Assembly (NCBI GenBank): GCA_020137815.1
Contig: CM035350.1
Location: 2,689,537-2,753,536 of the forward strand
Direction: 5' to 3'
Length of the DNA: 64,000 nucleotides
Origin: Hormiphora californensis
Lineage: Eukaryota > Ctenophora > Tentaculata > Cydippida > Pleurobrachiidae
The notes beneath the pieces were generated by a model. It was given only the letters and a program-made list of their open reading frames with translations, was not told the origin of the DNA and ran no database searches. Shown piece after piece: positions 48,201 to 62,546 of this stretch (positions within the stretch are counted from its first letter, which is position 1; each line of letters starts with the position of its first letter). The position numbers and the translations under genes are program-made.

Positions 48201-51200
48201 AGGGGTTTAATGAAGGATGCAATATGTTAACTTTGATTAAATTGAAGCAGAAGTTGACTAATGTGAGAAATAGTATTTAACTTTTCTCTCCCTCCCTTCA
48301 GGGGTTATGATCAAGGCTGGGTGGCTTTACAGCAGGTTATTGATAGAAGTATCATGTTGTCCTTAAACATGCTCGAAACAGACATTCCTGTCATGTCAAT
48401 TAGGGTAAGGAAACTAGAATTAAACCCTGCTCCCGCCTAAAATGGGTTATTGTTCTCAGTTATGGGTGCCACAGAAGAGAGTAAAATCACCATTTTACAA
48501 CAATATACAGTGTATTTACCCCCACTCCCTCCCCTCTCAGCAAATGCCATACCCTGCGTGGACAGAAGATGGATTTGCTAATGCCATTAGGAACAGTCTT
48601 CCTCTCATGTTGGTCATCTCATTCCTCTGGATCGGAGCCTCCATCAGTAAGGTACATACTAATAATACTGATATAGTTGTATCAGTAAAGGTATACATAT
48701 ATCAGCTTCAAGCTGAATTCTGACAGTTTACCCATCTATATATGCCGGACCTTGCTCTCAAAACTCCACAAAACCAACCACTACATCCTACAGGAGCTGG
48801 TGGGAGAGAAAAGTAGTAGAATGAAGGAGACTATGAAGATGATGGGTCTTTCCAACTGGGTTCTATGGACTAGCTGGGTGGTACAGCGGTTTGTGCTCAT
48901 GGCCATTACCGTTCTCCTCATGGTTATCGTGCTAAAAGGGGCCAACTATCTGACCTACACTAATGCTGTTATCCTGTATATATTCCTCCTGGAGTATGCA
49001 ATCTCCCTCATGTGCTTCTGCTTCTTCCTTAGGTAATAACGGAGATTGTTCGCACTCCATGCCTCTGGTGATAGAAATTGTGTAACCGAACTATTTACTT
49101 GAGTTTTCGAAATTGTTATACTTACAGACCACTCTCTTTCACAGTACTCTGTTTTCCAAGACGACCACAGCAACAGCAGGAACAATGCTGGGGTCCTTCC
49201 TACTTTATGTCCCCTACTTTTTCCTGGGAAACGAGTTTGATACAATGACCAAGTTAGTAAACACATTTTTTTATGAAGGAGCTTTGCATGTTTTTATGAA
49301 GGAGCACGCTAGTTGTGATTTTGAAAACAGTATCGTGTTGTCAAACTAAAAACGGTATTCTGTGCAGTGGTCAGCGGTATAGTTCCTGTATCCTGGCTTC
49401 CACGTGTATGGGATATGGTGCTAACATAATTTCAAAATGGGAGACAATGAAGGAAGGCCTCCAGTTTGATAACGTTGGAAAACAGACCAGTGATCTAGAT
49501 CTCTTTACTTTTGGAGATGTCATGCTGATGCTTTTCGTTGATATCGTCTTCTACTCCCTCCTTACCTGGTAAGACAAGGGCACACTCTCTTTTGCAGCTT
49601 GCTCGACCCTATTCTACAAATGTAAAGGAGGGTTGGTTTGGTTTGGATCGCTGAGTCGTCCGGGTGTAATTGTGGGTCTGTCTGGAGACTTGTATTCAAT
49701 TTAAAGGAGGGTTGGAACAATGCAAGGACATTCTCCCAGTCAGGGGACGGAACATGTCTTCAATCCAACACTATAGCTAGCCAAGAACAGTAACAATTGT
49801 TAAATTCAGGTACATAGAAGCAGTGTTCCCCGGAGAATATGGAATTAAGCAGAAACCTTGGTTCTTTGTAACCCGCAAGTACTGGTTTGGATCAACTCCC
49901 AAGAAAATGCAGGTAAGGGCTACCTTAATTTTTCGAGATAATATTTTCTCTACTAATTCCCTCTATCTCTCTATCCCTTCCGCGTATCTGACTGTCTATC
50001 AGGGCTGCTCTCCCTCTCTTCCTCTATCTCTATCTCTTCCGCGTATCTGACGGTCAATCAGCGACCGCTGACCAGCTCATCTAGAGCGTCCAAGAATGCA
50101 TGGGAAGATACCGCTTGGTACAGGAATTTTGCTAATTATTTACTACTCCTTCCCCATTCATTTACTGTTCATGTAAGAATTCCCCTGTTTTACTTTTCTT
50201 AAAAACGTGACACCCTGTATAAATTGCTGCATGATTAAGCAGCCCAGTGTGAGCCCTGATATTATTATTCTCCGATATCTGTTTCTGTATACAATGTCCT
50301 CTACTATATACAATGTACAATGTATACAATTCGTCCTCTTCTTAGGAGATCAGTTCTCGAATAAGACTTATTAACATTTTGGTATGGCACTAACCGCTCA
50401 ATTATATATCGATATCAATAATCACAAGCTGCATGTTCTATCTGTTGTGCTGTGTGTTCCTTGTTGCTATGGCAACCACAATGTAACAGCATCCTCTCTC
50501 TTCTTTTCCAAGCTGTTTAACCCATCCCAATTCCTTCCCTTCCCCCCTCTACAGAAACAAAACGGAACCGTTATAACTAACAACTACTCGGTAAATAGTA
50601 ATGGGTTTGCTGATTATGAGAAGGTAGACACGCGGAGTTATTTGTGTTTGTGACACGGAGCACGTGCATGATAACATCATCATGAGTGATATCATTTCAG
50701 GGTTTTAATCTTTTTGTGTCCGTGTGATAAACCGTAATCAAGAGTGGTGTATTCTTGAAAGTTTAACTCTGACTTTGTCTCCTTCTAAGTCTCTATTTCT
50801 CTCTCTCCCTCTCTCTCCCTCTCTATTTCTCTCTCTCCCTCTTCTCTCTCCCTCTTCCTGGAACACAACAAAGCACTGCAAATTTTGAAGGGATCAATTA
50901 AGTAATTAAAGATGTCATTTAAAACAAACTCAAAACTTTCACCGTATTAGACCAAGTAATAAATGAAAGTCCAAGTACACAGTTGTCTCTAATACATTTC
51001 ATTCTGAAACCTCCTCCCTTCCTCGATGGTAATCATAATCAAAACAGTATCCCTGCTGGGCGTAGATGCCAATACCAATGCAAATGAGAAGTCCAGCCGA
51101 TAACCCAATGAATAGGAGGGCCTGTTTTACAATCTGATCAGATCTCTCCAATTTGGCCACCTTAGCAATCAATTTCACCATCTCAGGATCGTTAGTAAAG

Positions 51201-51409
51201 GCGTAGAATTTGTCCGCCGTGTCCCTGAGAATCCTTTCAAAGGTGCTGCTGTTGAAACTCGGGGAGGGGGTGGCACTGGACATGATGGGGTACTGGTAAT
51301 GCAAAGTTATTATATCCGGGTGGCAGTCAAACTGAAAATGAGCAAAATATATGAGAGACGAGAGAGTGAGTTTGTCAGAACGAGTATTGGAGATAGGAAG
51401 GCAGCCCGG

Positions 51410-51456
<47 letters not shown>

Positions 51457-54400
51457 TGAGAGAGTGAGAGAGAGAGTGAGAGAGAGAGAGAGAGAAATTG
51501 ATCCCGGGTGTGGGCAGGAATTAGACTATTCTTGGAGGGTTAATGAACCGATAAAACATCCAATAATGGATCTGCCAGCCGTCGTGATTACACTGATTCG
51601 TCTCTTTTTGGCTTTCTCCCTCTCACTCACTATCTCTAATGTCACTCACTATCTCTCAAACTCGTTAGAAATTTCCCTTTTGCTTTCTCTCCCTTTCTAT
51701 CGCTTCTTCTCTCCATTTCTATAATCACTTCTTCTCTACCTCACTTATCCAAATTCTTTAAATGTATGCGTGTTTGCATGGCATCATTCGTCTACTGATT
51801 CCAAATCCAGACATCACTTACCCTTCCTCTCTCTCTCAATCTCTTCTCTCTTTTCCAGGATTTGGAGCTGAAAGATATGGAAGATGAGGGCAATGGAGGT
51901 GAGCACGAGAAGGGGCCCAATGACAAGAATATTGGAATTTCAATAAGGAACCTTATCAAGAAATTCAAGGTATAGGGAATCATTGAGTTTACCCGTTTAT
52001 CATCTAGCATGTTTCACGTTGATTCACTTGACAGCATTCTGCATGAAAATTCAAAGTAGGACATAAACAATTCAAGTTTCATACACCTTTCACACTCAAG
52101 CCCACGCACACATGTAGGATCATGCCTCAGAAGATAGTGGATTGAAGAATCGTTTTAAAAAGGTACATATTCTCACGAAGCATCCCTCTCACCCAGTATA
52201 ATACTGTTTCGACATGTGTTTTGCACAATCAAACATACTCTCAAAACAGAGCCATCAACCCAACCCTTACCCCAACACATCTATAATAATACCCCCATCA
52301 GTTACCACCCATACCCCCAACACCAATGTATAACTCCCATATGGTAAGCGGACTCTAGTGCTAAAATCACGAAAAGCGAACTCGAGATTTCGGCCGGAAA
52401 CGAGAGTTTGCTGTGCCTCTATACTCATTTAGAAGTGTTAGGGCTATTATTTGGGTTCGAGTTTAGGGGTTAGTGTTAAGGTTAGGGTTAGATATAGAGT
52501 CCTCCTTGGTTTTAGATATAGAGTCCGTTAGCACTAGAGTCGGCCTACCCTACCATAGCTCGGCAGGCTGGTCGAGGTTGAACGTCCTTCAGGAGCACCG
52601 TGATTATGATATCCCATATATTAATGATATCCCTGCCCAGACCCCAAAAGGCAAGATAACGGCTGTGAATGGCCTATCACTGGACATGTATGAGGATCAG
52701 ATCACCTCTCTGCTTGGTCACAACGGTGCCGGTATGTTGCAAAAACATCTTTACCAACGTAGGCTCTATATATTGCTAACTAAACTAAACAAGACTAAAT
52801 GCATTATGTTTCATAATGCTATGTTTCCCCACCAACCTTTCATTTCTAACATGAAGGCGGGACAGACATTGCGGATCATTTATACATCACGCAAACAGTA
52901 TAGAACAAATCCTTGTATTTTAGTAGCAGTAAATTGCGCAACACATTGCGGAATTGCGCGCCACCCATTTCTTGAAAACATCTCAATGAAGTGGTTTATG
53001 AAATATGAAGGAGCAGGTTGTTGTTGTGTGCGCGGCTCTAGTTGCTACATGTTGCCCCTTGCAACCTGAAACAGGAGAAGAGAGCTGACTTGCTACACAT
53101 GATAGTCACTATATCCGTTTAGTTTTCTAAACCCCTATGCCTTTTTGCAAAAGGCATCCGGGTGAAGGCCGAAGGCCTTCACCCGGGCGGGGAAAAAATT
53201 ATTGCCACCCCCTTTACTGTTTTTACTGTTCTCTGGTAAGTTAGCTCGTGCACTAATACTCCCTTGTCTTATTCAGGTAAAACTACGACCATGTCCATGT
53301 TGACGGGTCTGTACTCTCCCTCGGGTGGGGAGGCAACCATTAACGGCTACTCAATCCTGGATAGCATGGACCGAGTTAGAGATAGCCTAGGGATATGCCC
53401 CCAGCATAACGTTCTTTTTGATCGCCTTACTGTCAAGGAACACCTGGATTTCTTTATCAAACTCAAGGTAACAACCAATCAGCCAATCAGGGACCAGTAT
53501 TTCCTGATTCGGTCGGTTCCTGGGTAATACAAGCTAGAGTTACAATATTAGTGACAACTTGGTTGTTTAACAACTCTCACCATGTGCTATGTGGCTGTTG
53601 TAACCACTCTCGCTTTGTTACCATGGTAACCGCTGGTCACCATGACAACTCCCAGGGCTACACGGGTGATGTTGATGCTGAAATAGTGAAGATGATCCAG
53701 ATGCTCCAGCTAGTGGACAAGACGGACTCTAAGGCTGACGAGTTGTCAGGTGGAATGAAAAGAAAGCTTAGGTAAGTATACTCCATTTCCCCCAAATGTT
53801 CACGTAATCTCGAATAGAAACAATCCTTGTGTTTTTGTAATCTCGAATAGAAATAATCCTTGTGTTTTTGTTCAGTGTTGGTATTGCCCTGGCGGGTGGG
53901 TCGAAGGTAGTCATTTTGGATGAGCCCACTGCTGGAATGGACCCCTATGCTCGTCGTGCCACGTGGGATTTGATCTTAGAAAACAAGGTATCACGGTTGA
54001 ATATTTCCCGTTGACCCGACCCCTATAATAATACTACCGGTTGAAATCCGTTATATCACCCTAATAACACATTTCTAGAAATCTCGGACTATTCTTCTGA
54101 CCACTCACTACATGGACGAAGCGGACTTCCTGGGGGATCGAATTGCAATTATGACCGCTGGAAAGCTCGTCTGCTCGGGGAGCTCTCTCTTCCTGAAGAA
54201 GAGATACGGAGTTGGATACCACCTGACTCTGGTGAAGGGATCGGGGTGTGATGTTGCTGCCGTGGATTATTTCCTCAAGTAAGAAGGGAGTGTAATTGCA
54301 GTTGATCACAGCTGATCTGTAGTATTATTTTACCAACTTCTGTCTCCTGCTCTATCTAACTAACCACTTGTTACAGGAGTCACATTGCTCTATCGAGTTA

Positions 54401-56038
54401 ACCACTTTTGTTACAGGAGTCACATTGCTCTAACTAATTACCCACTTTTGTTACAGGAGTCACATTGCTCTATCTAACTAACCACTTGTTACAGGAGTCA
54501 CATTGCTCTATCGAGTTAACCACTTTTGTTACAGGAGTCACATTGCTCTAACTAACCACTTGTTACAGGAGTCACATTGCTCTATCGAGTTAACCACTTT
54601 TGTTACAGGAGTCACATTGCTCTATCTAACTAACCACTTGTTACAGGAGTCACATTGCTCTATCGAGTTAACCACTTTTGTTACAGGAGTCACATTGCTC
54701 TAACTAATTACCCACTTTTGTTACAGGAGTCACATTGCTCTATCGAGTTAACCACTTTTGTCACAGGAGTCACATTGCTCTATCGAGTTAACCACTTTTG
54801 TCACAGGAGTCACATTGCTCTAACTAATTACCCACTTTTGTTACAGGAGTCACATTGCTCTATCGAGTTAACCACTTTTGTCACAGGAGTCACATTGCTC
54901 TAACTAATTACCCACTTTTGTTACAGGAGTCACATTGCTCTATCGAGTTAACCACTTTTGTTACAGGAGTCACATTGCTCCATCGAGTTAACCACTTTTG
55001 TTACAGGAGTCACATTGCTCTATCGAGTTAACCACTATTGTTACAGGAGTCACATTGTTCTATCTAACTAACCACTTTTGTTACAGGAGTCACATTGAAA
55101 CCGCCTCTCTGATAAGTAATGTTGGTTCTGAGCTGGTGTTCATACTACCGGATAACGAGGTCTCACGATTTGTGGCCCTCTTCCAAAAACTAGAAGGTGA
55201 GAAGGCTGTAGTATTAGGAAACTGGAAGGTTCTAAAGCTGTCATGTCGTGTTCAGAAACTCGAAAGTGGCAGTGGGTTCGGAGATCATTGCATAGCGTGT
55301 GCGCATATAACAATCTAGTCACTAGGGAAGGGTACATATTGAGCTTGTTCCTATAACAACAACATGTTCCTATAACAACAACATGTTTCTATAACAACAA
55401 CAAATATGGTTCCCCAGAGAAATGCCTGCCACCACCGGTAACAAACGATCAGACAGACAATATATTTGACGGACAGTTATCCAACATAAGATCGCAGTTA
55501 TCAGGCCTCAGACCCTCCTCCTCCTCTGCAATACCCAAAGGTTATCCATGGCTGTTGCCTAGCAGCCATCCCATGCGGGGAGAATCTTGTCAAAAATTAC
55601 AAATCGAGTCTTGCTAAATTTAAGCTTGCAGCGAGTCGGGCTTCATGGTATTAATTGCAGGGGAATTGCAGAGGTTGATAATTAGGACACATTATTATTC
55701 AATTGGGTCGCTGCCGCAGCCAATGCCTAGAACAGCTATACTATGGGTGCCCAAAACAACCCTTCACCAGCTTCCTCCTAACAAATATCCCCCCCTGTAG
55801 GCGGTAACCTGGGTGATAAAGCTAACATAGATAGTTTCGGGCTCTCCTTGACGACTCTAGAGGAGGTGTTCATCAAGGTGGGTGAGGAGGAACCCCATGA
55901 AAACTCTCGCGGGTCTCTCTCGCGCTGCGCTAGAGAGCGCGCGAGAGGCGCGCGCGAGAGGAGCGCGCGCGCGCGCGCGCGAGCGCGCGATGAGCGAGCG
56001 AGCGAGAGAGAGCGGAGAGCGAAGAGCGAGGGACGAGA

Positions 56039-56074
<36 letters not shown>

Positions 56075-59000
56075 CGCGAGACGAGCGAGAGAGAGAGAGC
56101 GAAGAGAGAGAGAGGAGAGGAGAGCGAGAGAGGAGAGGGAGCGAGAGCAGAGAGGCGAGAGCGAGAGGAGAGAGAGAAGAGAGAGGCGAGAGAGAGCAGA
56201 GAGAGATGAAGGATGAAAGGGTCACAAGGGGGTGAGGAGGAAGAACCCCATGAAACTGGAGCGGAGAATGGAGGGAAGAACGATGATGATGATCCCCCAC
56301 CTAACAATGCTGAGAATGTTGTACAGTTCAAAGTCTTCAAACGAGCAGGTATATTAGAGACCCCAATTTCTAGTTGATTTCAAAATGAAACAAGTTAGAA
56401 AACAAGGAAATATATTTCAGAACTATATAGTGGAATTACCTTGTTGATGTACCAGTTACTGGCGATGGTGGACAAAAGATTTATCAACTCAAAGCGTTAC
56501 AAGAAGGGAATAATTGTTCAAATTTTACTACCCGTTATCTTTTCTGTTTTGGGTAAGTGACTTACTGGCCATGACTTGAGTATTATATCAAAAGGGGGGG
56601 GGGGGGGGGGGAGTATGTTTTGGGGTAGGACTAAAATGGCCTGGACTGAGTATTATATCAAAAGGGGGGAGGGAGGTTTGGGGAAGGAATATAGGAAAGA
56701 ATATTACCATCAGAGCCAGGACGAAGGAAATGGGAATTGAATTGAGTATGCATGAGTATGTTGTGGAGATTAGTATTATATATTTATTAGTATTATGAGT
56801 CTTCTCTTGAGTATTAAGTATTCTTCTTGAGTAGTATATCAAAGGGGTTGGTTGCCGGCGGGGGATTGTGAAGGGGGGGGGGGGGGGTGGGGCGAGGGGA
56901 AAAATTAGTATCTAATAAAAAACCTCACCGACTGATGCTGTTTGTTTTGCTTCATAGGTGTTGATTCAAACACGGGGTTCTCAAAAACGGGGATGTGGTT
57001 TTTGTGATTGTTGACAGGATTTGGTGACAGGGAACAGGATTCCACATGTGACCGGATGTGATAACAATTTCTTTAGATTTAGCATCAGTCGATCTCTTTC
57101 ACCCAGATTAGAAAATACCAGCAATATATCACAGGTTTGTTGACGCTAAAGCTGGCAGGAAGTACTGATGGGAGTGTAGAGGTGATCCGACCAATAGATC
57201 TAAACGACTATCCTGGACAGGGAATCGAGGGAAAAGTATTCCTCTCTGACCTCACCGCGAATAAGAATTACTTCACGGTATAATTGAAAGAGTGCTATGA
57301 TTTCCTGTTGTGCTGCTAAATGTAACATCTCTATCTCTAATCTCTCTAGCTCTCTCCCCCAGGGAGCCGCGCGCGCGAGGAGCGCCGCGACCGCGCGGCA
57401 GAGCGCGCGCCGCGCGCGCGCGCGAAGCGCGCGGCTGAGCGAGCGCGCGCGCGCACACACACGCGCGCGGGCGAGAGAGTAACACAGAAGAAGAGAGAGG
57501 AGAGGGAAGAGAGAAAAAAAAACAAAAAGGGAAAAAAGAAACAAAAAGAGATGAAAGAGAGAGAGAAAAACAAAAGATAGGAGGAGAGAGGATAGAGTAG
57601 AGAGAGAGAGAGTAGAGAGAGAGAAAAAAAAAAGAGAGGAGAGAGAGGGAGACGAGAGAGCGAGAGCGACGAGAGAGAGAGAGAGCGAGGAGAGAGAGAG
57701 CGAGCGCGCGAGAGAGAGAGCGAGAGAGCGCGAGCGCGGAGCGAGCGGCGCGATGAGAGAGCGAGCGAGAAAGAGGAGAGAGGAGAGACGAAAAAGAAAA
57801 GAAGAGAGAGAGAGAGAGCGAGAGAGCTGAGAGCTCGCGAGTCAGAGAGGGCGAGAGAGTATGATGCGCTCTCGAGAGCAATCGCTCGAGCTAGGGAGCG
57901 CGCGCTCGCAAGATCCCTAGACTATCTCTATCGAGCTCGAGCTCTCTCTCTATCTCTCTTCGACTCGAGATCGCTCGTGTCTCGTCTCTCTCTCTCTCTC
58001 TCGCTCTGATTTCTTGCTGTTTGCTACAGGACGAACTGGATGAATATCTGAAAACAGTGAACCTCAAAACAATAACCGATCTGACTGCTGACATCAAACA
58101 AAATCAAGCAAGCTATGACTCAAAAACAGACACCACCTGCTGTTCTGAGCCTGCTCTACAACTTGTGTCAAAGTGCGCCGAAAAAGGTAATAACATCGCA
58201 TGTCGCAGGACAATGAGAGTAGGAGTTACTTAGCCGAGGGGTGTGGTCTGAAGGTAGTGGATATGGAGGTGGATGTTAGTGATGTTGAGCAGTGCTCCTG
58301 CTGTGACGAGAGGGCCCTTCAACTATGCAGGGATTGTGCAGAAAAAGGTTCCATGTTTAACTGCTGCCGCAACTCTCTCATTATAGCCACCATAGCCATT
58401 ATTAGCAAGGGAGGGGTAACTTCGATACCAAATCATAGCTATTATACCTACTTGATAAGTTAGATAAGACTAGCTATCATGGGGTACCCTTGTCACCAAA
58501 TGTGTGTTAACAGTCCGCAGCCATGTTATACAACATCTCCAAACCAGGTGTGACCCGGAGTAAGTGGGCATCATGTGATACAGATGATAATGATGTGTGG
58601 GGCTACAAGGCCTGTTTTGCGGGCTGCTTTGATCCTATAGCACAGAATAGCGACGGAGAGAATGAGACGTGTCCTGCTGATCAAGTGATGCCTAACGAAA
58701 AGGTACACCGAGGGAATCAAAACTGGATCCTGTAGATCCTGATTGATTTAGATACCATGAAATCAGGGCGTTTTGTCGACAATTGAAAAGGGTTGACACT
58801 GTTGCTATAGTTACCAACTCTACCAACCTATCATCCGTGGTACATTTCAGTACAGGGATGACGAGCTGAGTTACTTCACCAACACATTCCTAAACCTGAT
58901 CGGAGATGACACAAAGTTTTACAGGAAAAATCAGGTCGCATTCACCTACTCAGATGTACCTTCTTTCATTAATGTGGTACGTTATCAATTAGTAACGGCA

Positions 59001-62000
59001 TTGGTTTGTTACCATTAGTCTGTTACCATTACATAGCAACTGTATCATTGGAATTACTGTCCGTGAGTCTGTCCGTGAGACTTATTTAGCTCTCATTTTA
59101 CCCAGGGAGCTACAAAACCTTTAGAGTTCAGCCCTAACACCCAGCCCTAACACCCAGGTTAATGCAAGGAATGTGTCTCAGTATGTTAAGAAGGCAACGG
59201 AAGATGCGGATTTCTCTCTCAGTTCCATTGATGATAACAGTTCTGTAAAGATATTGACTGGATGGTTCTCACACGAGGGTCTGCATCTCGCGCCGGGTGT
59301 CCAAAATGCCCTGAGTAACATGTTGCTGGTCAAGGCAGACAAATCAGAACGGATTTATTGCAATAACTATCCCCTACCTGCCTCTTTGGTTGATCGGGTC
59401 AGTATCTACTAGTACAGTACTACTAGTACAGTACCTACTGGTTTACCTACTAGTTTAAAAATAATTGGTTTATAGCTTGGTTCGTTCGTAACCGTCATTA
59501 CTGGTTCTAAGTAAAGTCGGATTTTTTGAAGTTGTCACCCCCCTTCTCGTGCGCGGAATGTTTTTGCGCGTCACATTACATGTTAACGTGTGGTGTGCGC
59601 GTCAAAATTGATAAATTTCACATGCGCGGTCATTTTGGGGTGACAACTTCAAAAAATCCGACTTTAGCCCTGTAACACCCCCACCCCCACTGTAACACCC
59701 CCCCCCCACTGTAACACACCCCACTGTAACACCCCCCCCCCACTGTAACACCCCCCCCCCCACTGTAACACCCCCCCCCACTGTAACACACCCCACTGTA
59801 ACACCCCCCCCCCCATTATAACCCCCCCCCCCCCTCTCCACTGCAACACCCCCCCCCCCCACTGTAACCCCCCACTCTCCACTGTAACACCCCCCACTGT
59901 AACCCCCCCACTGTAACCCCCACCCCACTGTAACACCCCCTCTCCACTGTAACCCCCCCCCACTGTAACACCCCCCCCCCCCACTACTACTACCCCTCCC
60001 TATTCAGTTCCAAATGGCGGGTGTGAGTGCCGAGGGAGGATCACTGGCTATTCTCATGCTCCTCGGATTCACATTCCTCACTTCTTCCTTCTGTCTCTTT
60101 GTCGTGGAGGAAAGAGAGACAAAGGTATGTGTGTCGTTACCAGGAACCGATCGAATCATCAGGAAATACTGGTCCCTGATTGCCTGATAGCCTGTCACGT
60201 GACCTAAATAACGAGTTCTGATTGGTTGTTTACTTGTGTCGGTCGGTTCCTGGTCGTTACATACTAGTGTCACAATATATATAGGCACTTGGCTAACTTG
60301 ACAGATATATAAGTAAGTAATAAATTCTCGGCCCGAGCTCAAGCTAACATCTCATCCCCGGTATAGTGCAAGCATCTACAGCAGATCAGTGGTATTAACG
60401 GTGTGGTGTATTGGGCTGGAACTCTTATTTGGGATCATGTCAACTATCTCATCTGCATCTTGGTGATCACCATACTCTTTGCTGCCTTCGACCTTGATGG
60501 TTTCGGTCCTACTTCAATTGGAGCTGTCTTTGTACTACTGGTAGGGATTGTGTGGTTTTCTTTAGATATCTTACTACAATAATATTACTCTTGGTAATGA
60601 AATTACCCCCCAACGCGAGGAGCGTATGATAGGGGTGACTTTGTAACCAGCTGTTACTCCTTGCTGTGTTATAGGGGTAACCCATAACACAATAAGTTAA
60701 CCCCCTCCCCAATGGTTACCAAGGCAACCAACACTCTACTCCATCCTCAGTTCATGTACGGGTTTGCCTCCATCCCATTTGTCTACATGCTCTCCTTTCT
60801 GTTCTCCTCGGCCGTCTCCGCTTTCTCCCTCATCGTGACCCTGACATTCATTACCGGGCTGGTGAGTTATAGTGTTAGTAATCTGGGGCTAGTGAATTGT
60901 ACTGATTAGTAACTGATTAGTAACAACACTAGCATTAGTAACTGATTAGTATGTAAAACTAAATGAAACTTGTGAAACAAATAATATGTATCGTGGGCCC
61001 GATAAATTAGTGTGGTTCCCTTCAGGCGGGATACATTGCCAACCTTGTACTGACTGCCCTTCAAGATGATAGTCAGGAAACAGTGGAGAATGTCCTTCTC
61101 TTTTTACCCAACTTCAAGTAAGAATGTCCTTCTCTTTTTACCCAACTTCAAGTAAGAATATCCTTCTCTTTTTACCCAACTTCAAGTAAGAATATCCTTC
61201 TCTTTTTACCCAACTTCAAGTAAGAATATCCTTCTCTTTTTACCCAACTTCAAGTAAGAATGTCCTTCTCTTTTTACCCAACTTCAAGTAAGAATATTCT
61301 TCTATTTTTACCTAACTTCAAGTAAGAATATTCTTCTCTTTTTACCCAACTTCAAGTAAGAATATCCTTCTCTTTTTACCTAACTTCAAGTAAGAATATT
61401 CTTCTCTTTTTACCCGACTTCAAGTAAGAATATTCTTCTCTTTTTACCCGACTTCAAGTAAGAATATCCTTCTCTTTTTACCCAACTTCAATTAAGAATA
61501 TATCCTTCTCTTTTTACCCAACTTCAAGTAAGATTAAGAATATATCCTTCTCTTTTTACCCAACTTCAAGTAAGAATTTCCTTCTCTTTTTACCCAACTT
61601 CAAGTAAGAATATCCTTCTCTTTTTACCTAACTTCAAGTAAGAATATCCTTCTCTTTTTACCCAACTTCAAGTAAGAATATCCTTCTCTTTTTACCCAAC
61701 TTCAAGTAAGAATATTCTTCTCTTTTTACCCGACTTCAAGTAAGAATATCCTTCTCTTTTTACCCAACTTCAATTAAGAATATATCCTTCTCTTTTTACC
61801 CAACTTCAAGTAAGATTAAGAATATATCCTTCTCTTTTTACCCAACTTCAAGTAAGAATTTCCTTCTCTTTTTACCCAACTTCAAGTAAGAATATCCTTC
61901 TCTTTTTACCTAACTTCAAGTAAGAATATCCTTCTCTTTTTACCCAACTTCAAGTAAGAATATTCTCCTCTTTTTACCCAACTTCAAGTAAGAATATTCT

Positions 62001-62464
62001 TCTCTTTTTACCCAACTTCAAGTAAGAATATTCTTCTCTTTTTACTTACATGATCCCACCATTGTCATATCAGACCAATGCTCTGACCACAGTTCTCGCA
62101 CGCTTATTTGAAAGAAATGATAGAATAGGGTCAGGCTACAATGCTCTGACAGCCGTGATGTCCCTTTCTAATATTCTAACAGATCCCTCCCTCCCTCAGT
62201 TTCATTCAGGGTGTCTCGAACATCTACGGTAATGGGGTTCAGAAGGACCTATACGACCTGTGTGTAGAAACATTCGGGGTAGATCAATGTGCATCATTGG
62301 GCATTGAGTACATGAGCGTGTGGAACACTAATTCCGGGAGTTTCTCCCTTGGAATCGGTCGACAGCTCATTGCACTGCTTATCATAGGAATTGTCTCATT
62401 TGGCATCGTCTTATTCGCAGAAGTATGTCATCTTTCTCTCTCTCTCTTTCTATCTTTCTCTCTC

Positions 62465-62546
<82 letters not shown>

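Noticed and set aside
54503-54903. Repetitive ORFs ([16 protein letters not shown] type)
   Set aside because: They are readings of the splice-site minisatellite; the repeat is intronic in the ABCA frame.
55848-56340. Arg/Glu-rich or Ser/Leu-rich ORFs
   Set aside because: They arise from the GA/CG low-complexity intron; only the first codons overlap the real ABCA exon.
56958-57006. Possible extra ABCA exon [12 protein letters not shown]
   Set aside because: Exon 56421-56552 joins 57135 directly in phase with a continuous membrane segment; this block would need an extra exon to restore frame.
57200-57881. Minus-strand Ser/Arg/Ala-rich ORFs
   Set aside because: They are the complement of a GA/CG tract and have no conserved feature.
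59602-59984. Gly/Val-rich minus-strand ORFs
   Set aside because: They translate the CACTGTAACACCCC microsatellite.
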